64,000 nucleotides of DNA. Origin: Drosophila pseudoobscura. Lineage: Eukaryota; Arthropoda; Insecta; Diptera; Drosophilidae. Below, piece after piece: positions 44,401 to 57,772 of this stretch (its first letter is position 1; every line of letters starts with the position of its first letter). The DNA is taken from positions 17,431,001 to 17,495,000 of the forward strand of contig NC_046683.1 in the NCBI RefSeq assembly GCF_009870125.1. The letters run 5' to 3'. The notes beneath the pieces are model-generated. The model made no database searches, was not told the origin of the DNA, and saw nothing but the letters and a program-made list of their open reading frames with translations. The translations under genes and the position numbers were made by a program.

Positions 44401-47400
44401 CATTATTTTCCCATTTTATGTCCACCTGGATCAGATTAATGTCATACATACATAAATAAAATCTATTATGAGTAAAGATATTAAATAATAGTTGATCGAC
44501 CATTTTTTAAATTTGCTCAGTAAAATTATTTCCATAAGGTCCAACGATTACCATATATGTTCATACATGCATATGTAAGTAGCTGCCATGGTAATGATCT
44601 TAAAATTATGAATAATAACTTCTCAGTTCGATCGCAGAGCTGATAGCTCTACTATCATATATTCTCCACAAGATGGAACAGCACTTTGAAAAATTTGGAA
44701 ATATTTCATTGGATAATGAACCCTAATCAAGGCTAGTTTGTATGATATTACCTCGAATAAAAACAGGAATTTCTATACCTAAAAGGGTCCGAGCCGCTTC
44801 TGGGTGTTGCACACATCCACTCCACTACAAAACTACTATATCCCTATACCCTATACTATGCTCCTGAGAGTGTGTAATAGGAGTGAAGATACATTTTAAT
44901 CAGTGGTTCAGTTACAGTTCATTCATTAGCGAAACGCTTCTGTAATCCAATCCTATCCAGGCCATCAATGTAGTTTGGTTCAATTAAAATTAATGATGAA
45001 CCATCGTGTTCAGTGATTGCTTTAAATGGACAGCTCTGGACAGCAAGGGGCAGACTGAAAGAAAGGATTGTCAGAGATTATTTTTCAAATATAATTGTAG
45101 TTATTGTAGTTTTTTACATTTAATCCTTCTCTTCGCTTGTTCCACGGTTCACTTTTGTGGCAACTCACCGGCTACTCTTATGTATTATTATCAGATATAT
45201 GATAAAGGGGGTATTTTCAATGAGTGGAAAATGAAGCATTTAGCAGAGCTCAAACTACTTAACTATAATATTCTATACTATACTGTAGATCGACTCGGCT
45301 ATTGATGCTGATTAAGAATATATATACTTTATGGGGTCGGAAATGCATTCTTCTGGGTGTTACACACATCCAGTCTCGCTACAAATCGAATAAACCCCTG
45401 TATTCTTTGAGTACCGGCTAATAAATGCAGCTATAATTCATAAAAAAACTGTTGGCTACTAGATCTTTCACCATCTTTCGGCCTGCCTTCACTGTCCAGT
45501 CCACTGATTGCTAATTGAGTCCCTGTAAGAATTTCTGCTCGCCATTCCTCGCTTGAAACTGGAGCAGGCCGCACTAAAGATTGTGGACCTGGAATTCGGT
45601 TTACACAGAAAAGCTGTGCACACAAAAGAGATTTCGCTGAGATGTTTTGCCTCCCGCAGATCGAGAGTGTGCAAAATTCTTAGCCAATTTGTGTGTGTAT
45701 AAAAATGGTTTGGCATATATTCGTATATTCGCATTCCTGCGCTGGCTTTACGGAGCCTGGCGAGGCAGCAAGAGCAACACGAACACAATGGTGTCAATAG
45801 CACACCAACCTAGTCCGAGTGCTGTGTGGGGCTCGGTCCAGTCCATGAGTTTCCGAGTTAATGTAATAGAAATTGTACAACAAAAGATGAGCAATGACGA
45901 CATGAAAACCCCCAACGCCAATTAGTCGTAGAGCTTGCCCACCCCATCTCTGTCATGTTCTCGCTCTCGTTCTCGTTCTCGTTCTCATTCTCCTTGTCCC
46001 ATTGCCATCGTGAGTTGGGGAGCCTCAGCTCTCAATAGCTATTTCTGTTTGTGAAAAAACTAATCAAGCTAAATTAATAAAATACTGCGTAGAAGAAAAT
46101 AAAAATTTAAGCACAAGCACTTGAGAAATATTCCGAATGTGTGGAGAAATGCGCGAAGCAATTAGTTTGCTTTAAGGGAAATCCCTAATTAACATACACT
46201 ATGCAACAGCGAAGAAAACTCTGTCATCAAACCTACCTCTACTGGTTTTCAGGGACAGGTTGATCGGTGGCAGTTGTCATTTTCAGTTGATCTTCTCCCG
46301 CTACCTATCTGGAGGCTCTGTCCTCTCTTAGTCAGTCCTCAGACCATCTCTGTTCCCTAGTGCCACGACCCACATTAGCTAGGCCTTGAGCTTCACCCAC
46401 GATCGCAGGCCAGTGATGAACCCAAAGATTGAAGGCGGTCTGGGCTGAGACGCCTCGGCTTACACGTAATTTATGCAAATTAATTTGGGTTGATCGATCA
46501 ACCATCCCCCCTTCGAAACTTTATCGTATGCTTAAATCTGCGGCATGAAATTTGTCTTCCATCTTTATGAAATCCTGGCTCACATGCCCAACCCGTTTAT
46601 CTTGCTCTAGAGCTTATTCAGCGGAACTTATTCCCGGAAATAATAAGACAGAAAAGTCGATATTCTGACTGCGACTCGGGAACTTACTATACCCCTTGAC
46701 AATTAGTCGATAATAAATGGCATTGCAGACAGAAGGACATGTCCATGGACACTGCTGCTATACCGTATACATATGTATGTATGGATGAGCAAAACGGTCT
46801 TTTGAATGTATACAACATGTACACGGATGCACAATTGTATTTACATTTAAAGGGAAACAATATACACTTTGTATTCCACGAGAACCAGGTAAACAAAAAA
46901 TCAAAATAAAATGAATTGTCTTTTTAACGCTGGTTACTGACACTGTGACAGGGTTCATATTCGATTTCTTGCTGGTGTAGTCCTTGTGTATTTACCTTTT
47001 CCCATGCAAAGCAGCGGCCACTTCCGTTCCCATGACCCACAATGTTATTTACTTTACTAATTGGTTTGGGTTATTTTCATTTCGTTTTGTAACTTTTCCA
47101 GGAGGATTTATTTCTGGACGAGTTTGGAATCAAGTGCGAAAAGGCGGACAGCAGCGAGAAGTGCTACAAAACACGCGTAAGTGGAGCGAGGAACGAGGGT
47201 GCCCAACGACATTTGATAGCCATCAGACCAAATTAAATGAAAGGAATCTTAAAAGCAGGCCCCAATGCAAAATGAGCAGCAGTAATTTGAACCATCTCCA
47301 GGCTTAAAAGGAGGGCGAGACACTTGTTAACCGCGAAAGGGAATGTATTTTTCGATTTGACTGAGTTTTTATTTTAGTGCTCGATTTCAGTCGGAGACGA

Positions 47401-50400
47401 ATTCTAAGTGGGAAGGAAGCGATCCCGTCCCCGGAAAGTACACATATAAGGGCAATATTTTGTATGTCTGGTAGATACCTTGAGGCTACCTTGAGCCCAC
47501 CCGACGATACAAAAATCTGTTTAGAAATAGAGAGTTGAAGCAGACACGCTGAGAACGATTGCAGAGGTAAGCCTTAGTCCGGAGAAGAAGGTTTGTCGGA
47601 AACCCGAGGAGAGATAGTTTGTGGATAGAAAGATTGTGATTAACTTAGTCGAAAGCTTTACTAAAATCTGTATAAACGACTTCAGGCTGACACTGTTGTG
47701 CAAGTCCGTCAAGTACGAAGGTGGAAAGTTTAAAGAGTTTAGAAGAAACTGAGCGATGTTTTACAAGATTCTGCTGAGAGTTTAGGATTGGCAGATAAAT
47801 TGGAAATACAACGGTAACTTGAAACATGAGACTATGCCCCTTTTTATAAGTGGGAATTATGATAGATTCTTTCCAGACGGTGGGAAAATCGGCGCGCTCG
47901 ACAGAATCAGCACACAGTTGGAGAACACCACTGGGAACCATATCTGGTTCAAGGAAAAATAAAATTTACACGATTCTAAATTGGTTAATAGGCTATTAAA
48001 ATCAATGAAGGTGGGATAGATGCAACTTGAACTATTTCAAGGGAAAGAATATATAAGTGCATGGCACGATAGTCGCTAGAAGAAGCGAGAACAGAGGAAA
48101 GGGTTTTAGAAAGGACAGAGTGGCAAAGTTGAAAAAATGAAGCGAGTAGGTCAGCAGTATCGCAATCGTTATCAGCAAAAGGGTAAAGATGAGAGAAAGT
48201 GTGAAGAATTTCGTATAGAGCTAACAAACCTGAAGAATAGACGAGAAACGACAGGAGATTTTAGAGGGTCAACAGCAGTAAGAAGTGATGGAGGGGTAGA
48301 AGGTGCCTCAACATCCCTCCGGACAGCAGAGTCAGCGGCTTTAAATGCCAGACCCGGGATTGTCGTTGACTTCCAGTCGGATATCGAGGTCAGACACGGG
48401 CACAGAAGGGGCGCCTGGTGAGGATGCAGATGCAGCAGTTGCTGTCGGTGCAAGGTCACCTTTAACTCCAAGTTCCATTCCATCAAAGTCGATTAGAGAC
48501 GGTGACTGAGCCAGAGGTGCGGGTGATCCCGGGACTTTATTTCTATTCGGCAAATAATTGTAGCCCTTTTTCATTTTCGGCGAATCAGTTAAAATTTTGA
48601 GGTTTTCAAAGTGAGACTGTATCGCGAGAAACTTGTCTTGAAGCAATCGGAATCTAGAGTTGAGGGCAGCGAATTCATTATGAGTCTGTCTCATAGCAAC
48701 ACTCATGTCGTTTTCAATAGCACTGAGATTTAGGCACTCATCGGGCCGGAGAGATGAACAATGCCAGGACCAAATACCGGAATGGCCTCTACGGGACTAC
48801 TTTTTATTCAAACTGTGCCTGACTACGCTGACTGACTGACATTAACTGCGCAGTTCAAGGGTCCTCCTCCGCTTTCAGATAAAGTATTTTTAAACAATTA
48901 TAATCCATTTAAATCCGCAGTGCACCAAGGGATGTGCTCAATGGTACAGAGCCCTCAAGGAGCTGGAGCCCTGCCAAGAAGCTTGTGTAAGTGCGAGCTC
49001 ATCTTTTTCATCCCTAAATATTTTCGTCCAGCTGATCACCACCGTTTCCCTCTGGTTTGGCAGTCTTCGCTACAGTTCTTTTCCCATGACATGCCCTGCA
49101 TCGGGTCCTGCGAGATGGCCCAGCGCAATTACTGGCGCCTACAACGCCTGGCCATGACTCAGCCAGTGCAGAGGACGCAACCGCAGTTCGTGCAGGCCCC
49201 CAGTCAGGATCGACAGGACACGCCCTTGACCATCAAGTGGGACATGCACTTCCCGGAGCATTACCTGTCCAGTCGACCCTTCAACATCCAGTACCAGTAC
49301 GCGGACCTCCATAATGAGGAGAATAAAGAGGAAAAGAAAGAGGAGAAATGGTTTAATTTGGCAGACTACGATTGCGACGAGTACTACGTCTGCGAGATCC
49401 TTGAGCCCCTGATGCCTTACACACAGTACAGAGTAAGTGAGAAGACTGTTTTATCTCTGAAATGATGAAATACGAATTCGAAATGTACTTTTGAATACGC
49501 AAATCCTTGTTCCTCTCGTTTAGGCAAAACGAAAATGTCTGACAACAAACCGAATAACTGATTATTGATAGCAAAAAGAAAGAAATATATGACTTATTGA
49601 TGTATATATTAACATTTAATTGACACTATTACCAGGAAAATTTAGCTTTTTCCCTTCTTACAAATAAATTTTGGTTTTCCTAACCTTAAATTTTGCTCTG
49701 AACTAATTGGTCAGAGCAACAACACTTTACGTTTTCGTGCTAACAGGTGTCGCAATCCGATTTGGTTATCGAAACATCGATTTTAGAGATGAAACATTAA
49801 AATACCGTTTATCTACATTTATACTCGATACTCAGTCAGAATGTGTGTGTTGCTATCTCGCTCTATCGCCAGAGGGCGCACACTGCACGAAGAAGAGTAT
49901 GTGAGAGAGAGAGGGGCAATGAGTAAGCGCGTGGATTGCTTTGCGTATCCAGTGTAATTTCTTTTCCGATCTGATTAGGCAGGAAACGTTTCCAACCACA
50001 TTAGGTATATGTATTATTAATCAGCATCAATAGTGGAGTCGATAGATCAAGAAACAGCTTTATGGAAAAAAAAACATGCAGTGAGAGCGAGAGAGACATA
50101 TGCGCCAGCTTTGCTTTCCACAGGAGCTGGAAGCAGCGCTGCAGCAGAAATGATCGATTGTTACACTTTTCTGATCCAATTTTCGTGGCTTGCCGGCTGT
50201 GCGTGTTGAAAACCATCATTTTGTCACCAAAAGTGCCTCAGTTTTTCTACTAATAGCCGGAGGGCGTGTCTGGAGACGGCTACGAAAACTACGAACTCTC
50301 TTCGCAGCAAAGTAAGCTTGGCTAATGGCTAATAGCGATCCAGATGTACAGACGTGCAATAACAAAAAAAGCCATTAAATAAATTTCAGATCCATACCTC

Positions 50401-53400
50401 GCATAGTTCAAAAGTAATGCATTTTTTAGCTTCCTCTAGATATATCTTTGTACCTATATCTATATCTATCTATATGTCTATCATTATTCTATGTACATAT
50501 GTTCAGGCAATGTATTCAGACAGAGGCCAAAACTTGCATTTCGTCTTTTAAAATAAATTGTTCTTGGAAAATAATTACATCCATTCATCATGCAGTTCCG
50601 CTTCGAGCTTCCCTTTGGCGAAAGCAGCGATGATGTGCTTTACTCGCCGGCTACACCCGCCTACCAGACGCCTCCTGAGGGGGCACCCATATCGCCGCCG
50701 GTTATCGAGGAGGTGCTGGCACTCGACGAAAGCCATGTGGCCGTGCACTGGCATCCGGGCAGATTCACCAACGGCCCCGTCGAGGGTTACCGCCTTCGCC
50801 TAAGCAGTCCTGCGGATAACCGAACCATCGAGCAGGTAATCAATCCCATAATTGCCCCTCCATGAGGAAAATTACAGATTGCGACTCTTTTTCCAGCTGG
50901 TGACGGTGCAGCGGGGAAACTTTATCTTTTCTCAGCTGCAGGCCCGTACCAAGTACAGGCTGGAGGTGACGATGATCAACAAGCAGGGCGAGGGCCCAGC
51001 AGCCTCTGCCAGCGTCGAGACCCATACCGCACAGGCTCCGCAATTGCACAAGGATCAGGATAAGGATCAGGACCCGAGTGCGCTTGTTGCCGGGCATCGG
51101 AGCATCGTATGGCAGGCCTTGGCACCGGGCGGGGAGACACGACTCGTCCTTCAGTCTGATCAACCAATTAGTGATATGACCTGGGAGCAGAGGGAGCAAC
51201 GGCTGTGGTTTGTGGACGTTCTGGGAGAGATGCGCAGGTGGGCAGTCATCAAAAAATCTGCAAAGAACAATAGATACGAGTAGCCCTTCTTGATCCTCCC
51301 TTTCAACAGCCTGAGACTGGAGCAGGGCCAACCCACTTCTGGCATTAGCAGAGTGGAGCTAGATGGACGAAGCAACATTACCGGTAAATGGATTCCTCGA
51401 AAGCTTAGCCTGGATTGGCTCCGAAGACGTCTCTACCTAGCTGTGGAGACGCCGAATCTCAAATTTTCCCTGCTCAAGATGGATCTGGAGAGCATAGACA
51501 TTGCTGTGTTGTCCGAGGCTCTGGACCCTGTCCAGCAATTGGAGGTTGACCCCTTGAACGGTTGGCTTTTTTGGACCGATGCCGAGAGCGTTTGGCGCCT
51601 CGATTTGACCACTAAGGAACGAATCCGCATTGCCAGGATCAGACAGCCTGGATGGTTCACCCTGGACCCGCTGCACTGGCTGCTCTACTTACTGGTGGCG
51701 CACGAGGGGAAGATTCTGGAAATCAGCTACGATGGAAATTACAAAAGGCCTCTGATCGTCCTGCCCGACAACTCATGGCGGACTTTCGCTCTCCAGGGCC
51801 GCTCCCTGCTCCTAGCTGGTGCCAGCCAGATGCAATTCTTGCTGGTGGATCAGCTTAACCACAGAGGGCTGGGCACCTGGCCGCTGCGTCACTTCCCTGA
51901 CTGCTGGGGCCTAATCCTTCTCACCGCAGAGCGCTATCCTTCGGCTCATCCCTCAGGGGTGCCTCGCCAGCTCAGCGCCGTGTTGGGGGCACAGGCAGCA
52001 CACATATCATGGGAGCAGCCGGCTAGGAATCATTACCAGTCACCCGCCGCCGCTTTGGACTTGAGCTACGAGCTGGAGGTCCTGGACGTGGCAAGCCAGA
52101 GCGCGTTCAGCATCCGCAACATCCGTAGCCCCCACTTCGGACTCGAGCGCCTGCAGCCGGACAATCTCTACCACTTCCGGGTGCGGGCCATGAGCTCGGC
52201 CGGTGAACCCGGTGCCTGGACCCCACCCCACGTGGCTCGCACCTGGCCCCTTGGACCGCATCGCCTCAGCTGGGCCACCCTTCAGGGGGCCCTTTACGAG
52301 ACCAATGAACTGGGTGGAAAACTGGAGCGGAAGGACGCTCAGCTGGAAGCGCGGCCTGGACCCCTGGCTATGATAAACGCCAGTGCGGGCTACTATGTCG
52401 CCGGGTCTGGGGTCATGCATTGCATCAACCTGAAGCAGCCGCAGCTGAGGTGCCTGGTTCCAGATGAGGTGTTGCATGTAGGGGCCGTGACGTACGACTG
52501 GAGGGGCGGCCGAATCTACTGGTCGGATGTGGCACGAAACTGTGTGGTGCGCATGGATCCCTGGAGCGGGGCTCGGGAACTGCTGCCCATCTTCGGGGCC
52601 CGCCAGCTGGCTATCGATCCCCGTCAGGGCCATCTCTACTACGCCACCGCTACCCGTCTGACACGTCGGCCTCTCAGCTCTTCCCCGGGCCACCCCCAGC
52701 ACGTGAATGAGGTGGAGTTTTACCACGTCAATGGCCTTGAGGGTAGCATCGTCTCGTTCAGTATCGATCTGGAGCAAGGCCAGCTGTATTGGCTGGTATC
52801 AGGCCCTACCGAGTTGCGCCTCTACCAAGCTCCTCTTGGATTGGAAGCCACCCAGGATTCCCTTCAGCTGTTGCAAAGTTGGCCTGGCAGGGATGCCCTG
52901 CCCCACAGCCTCCAACTGGTCCGACCCCTCGGAGCTCTGCTCTGGCTGGAGCGGGGCGGTCGCCGAGCAGTGCTTGCCAGAATAGCAGCCGTCAACGACA
53001 CCATGGAGCTGTTGCCCCAGGGGCTAGACTCCCCCGTCTCCTCGCTCCAGCTGATTGATCCAACACCCCCGCCACCACCCGATGCTGGGGTCATACCTTT
53101 GGCCGTGCCCACTGACAGCGTCCGCCTGGATGATGGCCACTGGGATGATTTTCACGTGCGATGGCAGCCAGCGATAAGTGGAGGCAACCACAGCATCTCC
53201 TACCGACTGCTCATCGAGTATGGCCAGCGCCTGCAGACTCTGGATCTGGCCACTCCCTTCGCCCGTCTTACACACCTTCCGCAGGCGCAACTCCAGCTGA
53301 AAATCAGCATCACGCCTCGCACAGCCTGGCGGATGGGCCCCACGACCCGTGTTCAGCTCTGCACGCCCGCCGCGGCTCCCACTCAGCCCCGGCGCCTGCG

Positions 53401-56400
53401 CGTTTTCGTGGACCGCATTGCTACGCCTCTGCTGCCGGTTAGCATCGGGGCCCTACTCCGCTGGGATGCGCCCGAACAGGCTCCAGCTCCGGTGCAGGCT
53501 CTGGAGTACCGTATTAGCTGCTGGTTGGGATCGGAGATCCACGCGGAATTGCTGCTAAACCAGAGCAGCCTTGAAGCTCGAGTGGAGAACCTGCAGCCGG
53601 ACCAAACATACCGCTTCCAGGTGGAGGCGCATGTGGCATCGACAGGGGCAGCTGCTGGCGCCGCTAACCACGCCCTTCACGTGGCGCCTGAGGTGCAGGC
53701 CGTGCCCCGCTTTATCTTTGCTAACACAGAGTTCATCGGCGAGTTGGATCTGGACAGTCAGCTCCGGCGCCGTCTGGTACATACCGCCAGTCCCGTGGAG
53801 CACCTGGCCATTATGGAGGGGGAGCAGAGGATCCTCTGGGTCAACGAGCATGTAGAGCTGCTCACGCACGTGCCGGGATCCACACCTGCAAAGCTCGCCA
53901 GGATGCGTGCTGAGGTTCTTGCCCTCACTGTCGACTGGGTACAGCGCATCGTCTACTGGGCCGAACTTGAGGCCGGCCAGGAGGTGCCGTCAGCGCAGGT
54001 AGCTGCAATATACCGTCTGGACTTGTGCCGCTTTGAGGGGCGCATCCTGCAGGGCGAGCGACTATGGAGCACTCCGCGGGGCCACCTGCTGAGGGACTTA
54101 GTGGCGCTGCCACACAGCCGGGCACTTGTCTGGCTTGAGCACGAGGTTGGTACCCGGAATGCCACGCTGCGGGGCCGCAGTCTTACCGACGGATCGCCTA
54201 TTCCGCTCGAATCTTCCACCGCCCTCTTCCGGTTGTACGAGGGCAGTCTGGAGCCCGGGACAGAGACGCTAAACTTGGTGGACCACCAGGGCAAGCTTTG
54301 CGTCTACGACGTGGCCCGCCAGCTCTGCACCGTCACAGGCCTGCGTAGCCAGCTCCAATTGCTGACGAAGGACGGCGGACAACTGGCCCAGGACTCGGGC
54401 TACCTCTATGCCCTGCGAAACGGCAGCATCCGCGCCTACGGCCGGAGGCGTTACCAGCTTGAGTACCTCGTTGAGCTGGAGCCGGAGGAGGTGCGGTTGC
54501 TCAAGGCTCACAACTACCAGGCGTATCCCAGCAAGCGCTGCCTGCTGCTGCCCGCCTCCGCTGCCCTAGACTCTACTGCCATCCAGTGCGACGAAGTGCT
54601 GTGTATCCTAACCCTGACCCAGTTGCATGCCTCTCCAGACTGCGCGCTGCCCGTGCCTGGTCTGAGGTACCAGCTGAACTTCACTTCGCTGGAAGGAGGC
54701 CCTCGCGAAGATGCACTCCATCAGTGGCAGACCGGATCGGGGGACACCATCAACATCACAGGCCTACAGCCCTACACCAGATACCAGCTCAGAGCTTTAT
54801 TGAGTAGCTACTACCAAACCCGCCTAGGCCTCGACGCCCTCCTGCTGCCCTCCATGGAAGTGCGCACCGCCTCGGCCTCTCCCTCGGCCCCAAGGAACTT
54901 CAGCGCTCGCGTGCTGGGTCCCAGCGAGATGGAGGTCAGCTGGGCACCACCTCTCCATCTCCGCAGCGAAAGCGTCCACTACACGATCCACTGGGTGGAG
55001 GATTCCAATGGAAACCGTACGGAGCAAGTGGAAATGGAACACAGAGTGGAGTCTTCGGGGATGCACCAGTTGAGAGGGCTGCGGCCCGGGTCCGGCTACC
55101 GGCTTTGGGTGCAGGCCCATGCCACGCCCACAAAGTTCAACAGCAGTACGGTATTGCACGTTCGGACCTACGTGAGATTACCGGAACTGAAGCTGCTTGA
55201 GCTGGGACCCTACTCATTGACCCTCTCATGGGCAGGAACCTCGGACTCGCTGAGTTCCCTGGCCCTCGAGTGTCGCTCAAAGGCGGAACACCTGCGCTGG
55301 GAAGTAGCCGGAAACCACTCTTGGATGGAGGTGAAACCGTTGCAGCCGTGTACTCGCTATGAGTGTCAGCTGCTCCTTGGCTTTGCGTCCTCCCCAGGAG
55401 CCTCCATCTACCGGGGTCCGAGTCAGGAGTTCGAGACACTCGGGGACGCACCTAGTGCGCCAGGCCGGCCACAGCTTGAGCACATTGCCGGGGAGATCTT
55501 CAGGGTGAAGTGGAGTGCTGCGCGCGGTAATGGGGACCCCATTGCCCTCTACAGTCTCGAGGCGCTGCAGGCCAGGGTCAGGCGAAGGAGGCGCCGGGAG
55601 AATGCCAGAGGGGGCCGGCTAGCCCTTCTGCCATGGGCCGAGGAGCCGGCGGCCGTGGAGGACCAGTGGCTAGACTACTGCAACACTACCGAACTGAGCT
55701 GCATCGTGCGAGATCTGCACTCGAACCGGCTACTCCTGTTCCGGGTTCGCGCCCGCAGCCAGGAGCATGGCTGGGGGCCCTACAGCGAGGACAGCGACCG
55801 GGTGTCGGAGCCTTTCGTCACGCCCGAGAAGCGCGGCTCACTGGTACTGGCCATCATTGCCCCGGCGGCCATTGTGTCCAGCTGTGTACTGGCCCTGTTC
55901 CTGGTCCGCAAAGGTAACATTTTCCCAGTCATGCTATTATTCTTAGGTTAGGTTATTATTAGGTGTAGTCATTATGCGGGTATGAGTCTTGATTTTTCTA
56001 TCTTAGCAGATTCTTTGAATGGTAGATCAAAATGTCGCCTTCATGGCAACACATGAGGTAGTTCCCGAGGTAGTTTTCACAGATCTCATATTCTCAGCAA
56101 TTGTACTGTTTATACACACAAGAAATACGGACGAACACACTCCACATAGGTCGATCTGAAAAGGATTCAGTGTAGTAATGAGTGTACTTAGTTTGTGGGG
56201 CGACTCTTTCATAAAGCTTGAGGATAGATATGACTTTTAAGACTTAAGATGGCCCTGCGTGCCTCCCTGAACGATGCAGCCCAGTCAGTCTATTTTCACA
56301 GGTCTTATTGTCTTACTGGCTGTTTATTTATAAACCATTATATCCAAGTAGTGCAAAAACGGCGAGTGCGGGCCAAGAAGCTGCTACAGCAGAGCCGTCC

Positions 56401-57772
56401 AAGCATCTGGAGCAACCTGTCCACATTGCATACGCAGCAGCAGCTACTGGCCGCCCGGAACCGCGCCTTTTCCACGACGCTGAGCGACGCGGACATCGCC
56501 CTGCTGCCGCACATTAGTCGGAGTCAGCTGACCCTGCGGCGCTTCCTCGGAAGCGGTGCCTTCGGCGAGGTCTACGAGGGAGACTTGCATTCCGAGGACA
56601 AGAAGAATTCGCAGCGCGTGGCTATCAAGGTGATTAAACTAGGCAACAGTCTTAAGATATAGAAACCATTCTAAACCCTTGCTTATACACAGAGCCTGCG
56701 TAAGGGTGCCAGCGAGTTTGCGGAGCTGCTGCAGGAGGCGCAGTTGATGAGCAACTTTAAGCACGAGAATATTGTGTGCCTCGTGGGCATCTGCTTTGAC
56801 ACGGATTCCATCTCTCTAATCATGGAGCATATGGAGGCGGGCGATCTGCTCTCATACCTGAGGGCTGCTCGGCCAAATTCCCAGGTGGTGTAACGCCATA
56901 CCTCTTCTCACAGCTTTTGCTCACTCAATTTTGCTTTCCCATTGAATCTTGAAGGAGGTAGTCCAGGGACTGTCGCTGTCGGAATTGCTGGCCATGTGCA
57001 TTGACGTGGCCAACGGCTGCAGCTATCTGGAGGACATGCACTTCGTTCATCGGGATCTAGCCTGCCGCAACTGCCTTGTCTCTGAGGGAACAGAGACGGG
57101 GCACCGGCGTATGGTGAAGATCGGCGACTTCGGCTTGGCCCGCGATATCTACAAGAGCGACTACTATCGCAAAGAGGGCGAGGGGCTGCTCCCGGTTCGC
57201 TGGATGGCCCCGGAGAGTCTCGTGGATGGGGTGTTCACCACCCAGTCGGATGTGTGGGCCTTCGGCGTGCTCTGCTGGGAGATCCTCACCCTGGGCCAGC
57301 AGCCGTATGCGGCTAGGAACAACTTCGAGGTGCTCGCCCACGTCAAGGAAGGTGGACGTCTCCACCAACCCACCATCTGTCCCGACAAAATGTAATTGGT
57401 ATCTTTACTCCTCATCAGGCTGCTTCTAAAACTGATCTTCCTCTTGATAGGCATTCCTTGCTTTTGTTGTGCTGGCGCACCGATCCATCGGAACGACCCA
57501 GCTTCAGGCGTTGCTTTAATGCTCTGCATGCCATTAACACGGATCTCCGCCGCATCCAAATGCCGCCAGTCGACTCAAGAACTACGGGATCTAGCTCGGA
57601 AGCTGATTCCTGCATCAGACCAGAGCTCAAGGTGCACTTCGATGAGCACACGAAGAAGTCTGCGGGGCAGGAGAGCGAGACGAAGGAGCCAGAGAGTATG
57701 TCCCTTCGGAATGTGCCTAATCACAGTCCATCTCAGCAGCTGTATGCCAACGAAGGGATATCCCGGCTGTAG
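41498..57772 (+). CDS. sev: sevenless receptor tyrosine kinase
   Basis: Receptor for Boss that specifies the R7 photoreceptor through Ras/MAPK signalling (family knowledge). Eleven coding exons: 41498-42175, 47102-47176, 48921-48986, 49064-49432, 50596-50835, 50897-51237, 51310-55913, 56352-56629, 56693-56884, 56955-57391 and 57451-57772, giving 2533 aa, close to the melanogaster length. The N-terminal opa-like [12 protein letters not shown] tract is followed by an internal hydrophobic segment ([18 protein letters not shown]). Seven-odd fibronectin III and YWTD-type repeats fill the ectodomain. A dibasic cluster ([15 protein letters not shown]) resembles the precursor cleavage site. [22 protein letters not shown]. 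Kinase: [41 protein letters not shown] and VRWMAPES. No break is seen in any exon. The triplet matching the melanogaster initiator is GTG (41492), so I start at the next ATG (41498). Confidence 0.96.
42500..42745 (-). mobile_element. DINE-1 fragment in sev intron 1
   Basis: Reads in the minus direction: ATACCCGATACTCAAAGAGTA near 42735, TTAAAATTGTGGAAGG-type sequence, and the terminal TTACCCGATACTCAGTCCG at 42500. Confidence 0.6.
45290..45420 (-). mobile_element. DINE-1 5' fragment in sev intron 1
   Basis: GATCGACTCGGCTATTGATG, AGAATATATATACTTTATGG, GGTCGGAAATGCATTCTTCTG and ACCCCTGTATTCTTTGAGTA are the reverse complement of the DINE-1 5' end. Confidence 0.8.
47520..48720 (-). mobile_element. 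LINE remnant inside sev intron 2
   Basis: Opposite to sev transcription. RT block [13 protein letters not shown] followed by [14 protein letters not shown] (47645-47900), an endonuclease-RT linker with [14 protein letters not shown] (48150-48190), and an upstream frame (48341-48706) with [20 protein letters not shown] that resembles a coiled-coil ORF1. Frame changes and no intact RT. It fills most of the 1.74-kb intron (47177-48920). Confidence 0.72.
49800..50055. mobile_element. DINE-1 fragments in sev intron 4
   Basis: A minus-oriented part (49800-49985: CTCGATACTCAGTCAGAATG, GCCAGAGGGCGCACACTGCA, GAGAGAGAGAGGGGC) adjoins a short plus-oriented part (49980-50050: CATTAGGTATATGTATTATT, AATCAGCATCAATAGTGGAG). 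Intron 4 spans 49433-50595. Confidence 0.65.

Larger units (their letters stand above)
42176..47101 (+). other. sev intron 1 (4.9 kb) with DINE-1 fragments
   Basis: GTGAGT donor and TTTTCCAG acceptor. It holds minus-strand DINE-1 fragments at about 42500-42745, 44780-44865 and 45290-45420, and a hexamer run (TCTCGT)n at 45959-45990. The 154-codon frame at 43378-43842 has no known domain. It could contain eye enhancer elements, but I cannot identify sites with confidence. Confidence 0.8.

Noticed and set aside
51290-51309. Upstream in-frame extension of the long sev exon to an ATG at 51290
   Set aside because: The bases contain the CCCTTTCAACAG acceptor; the exon starts at 51310 and joins exon 6 in frame.
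52040-52777. 245-codon ORF antisense to sev exon 7
   Set aside because: Antisense shadow of GC-rich coding sequence; sev is continuous and conserved here.
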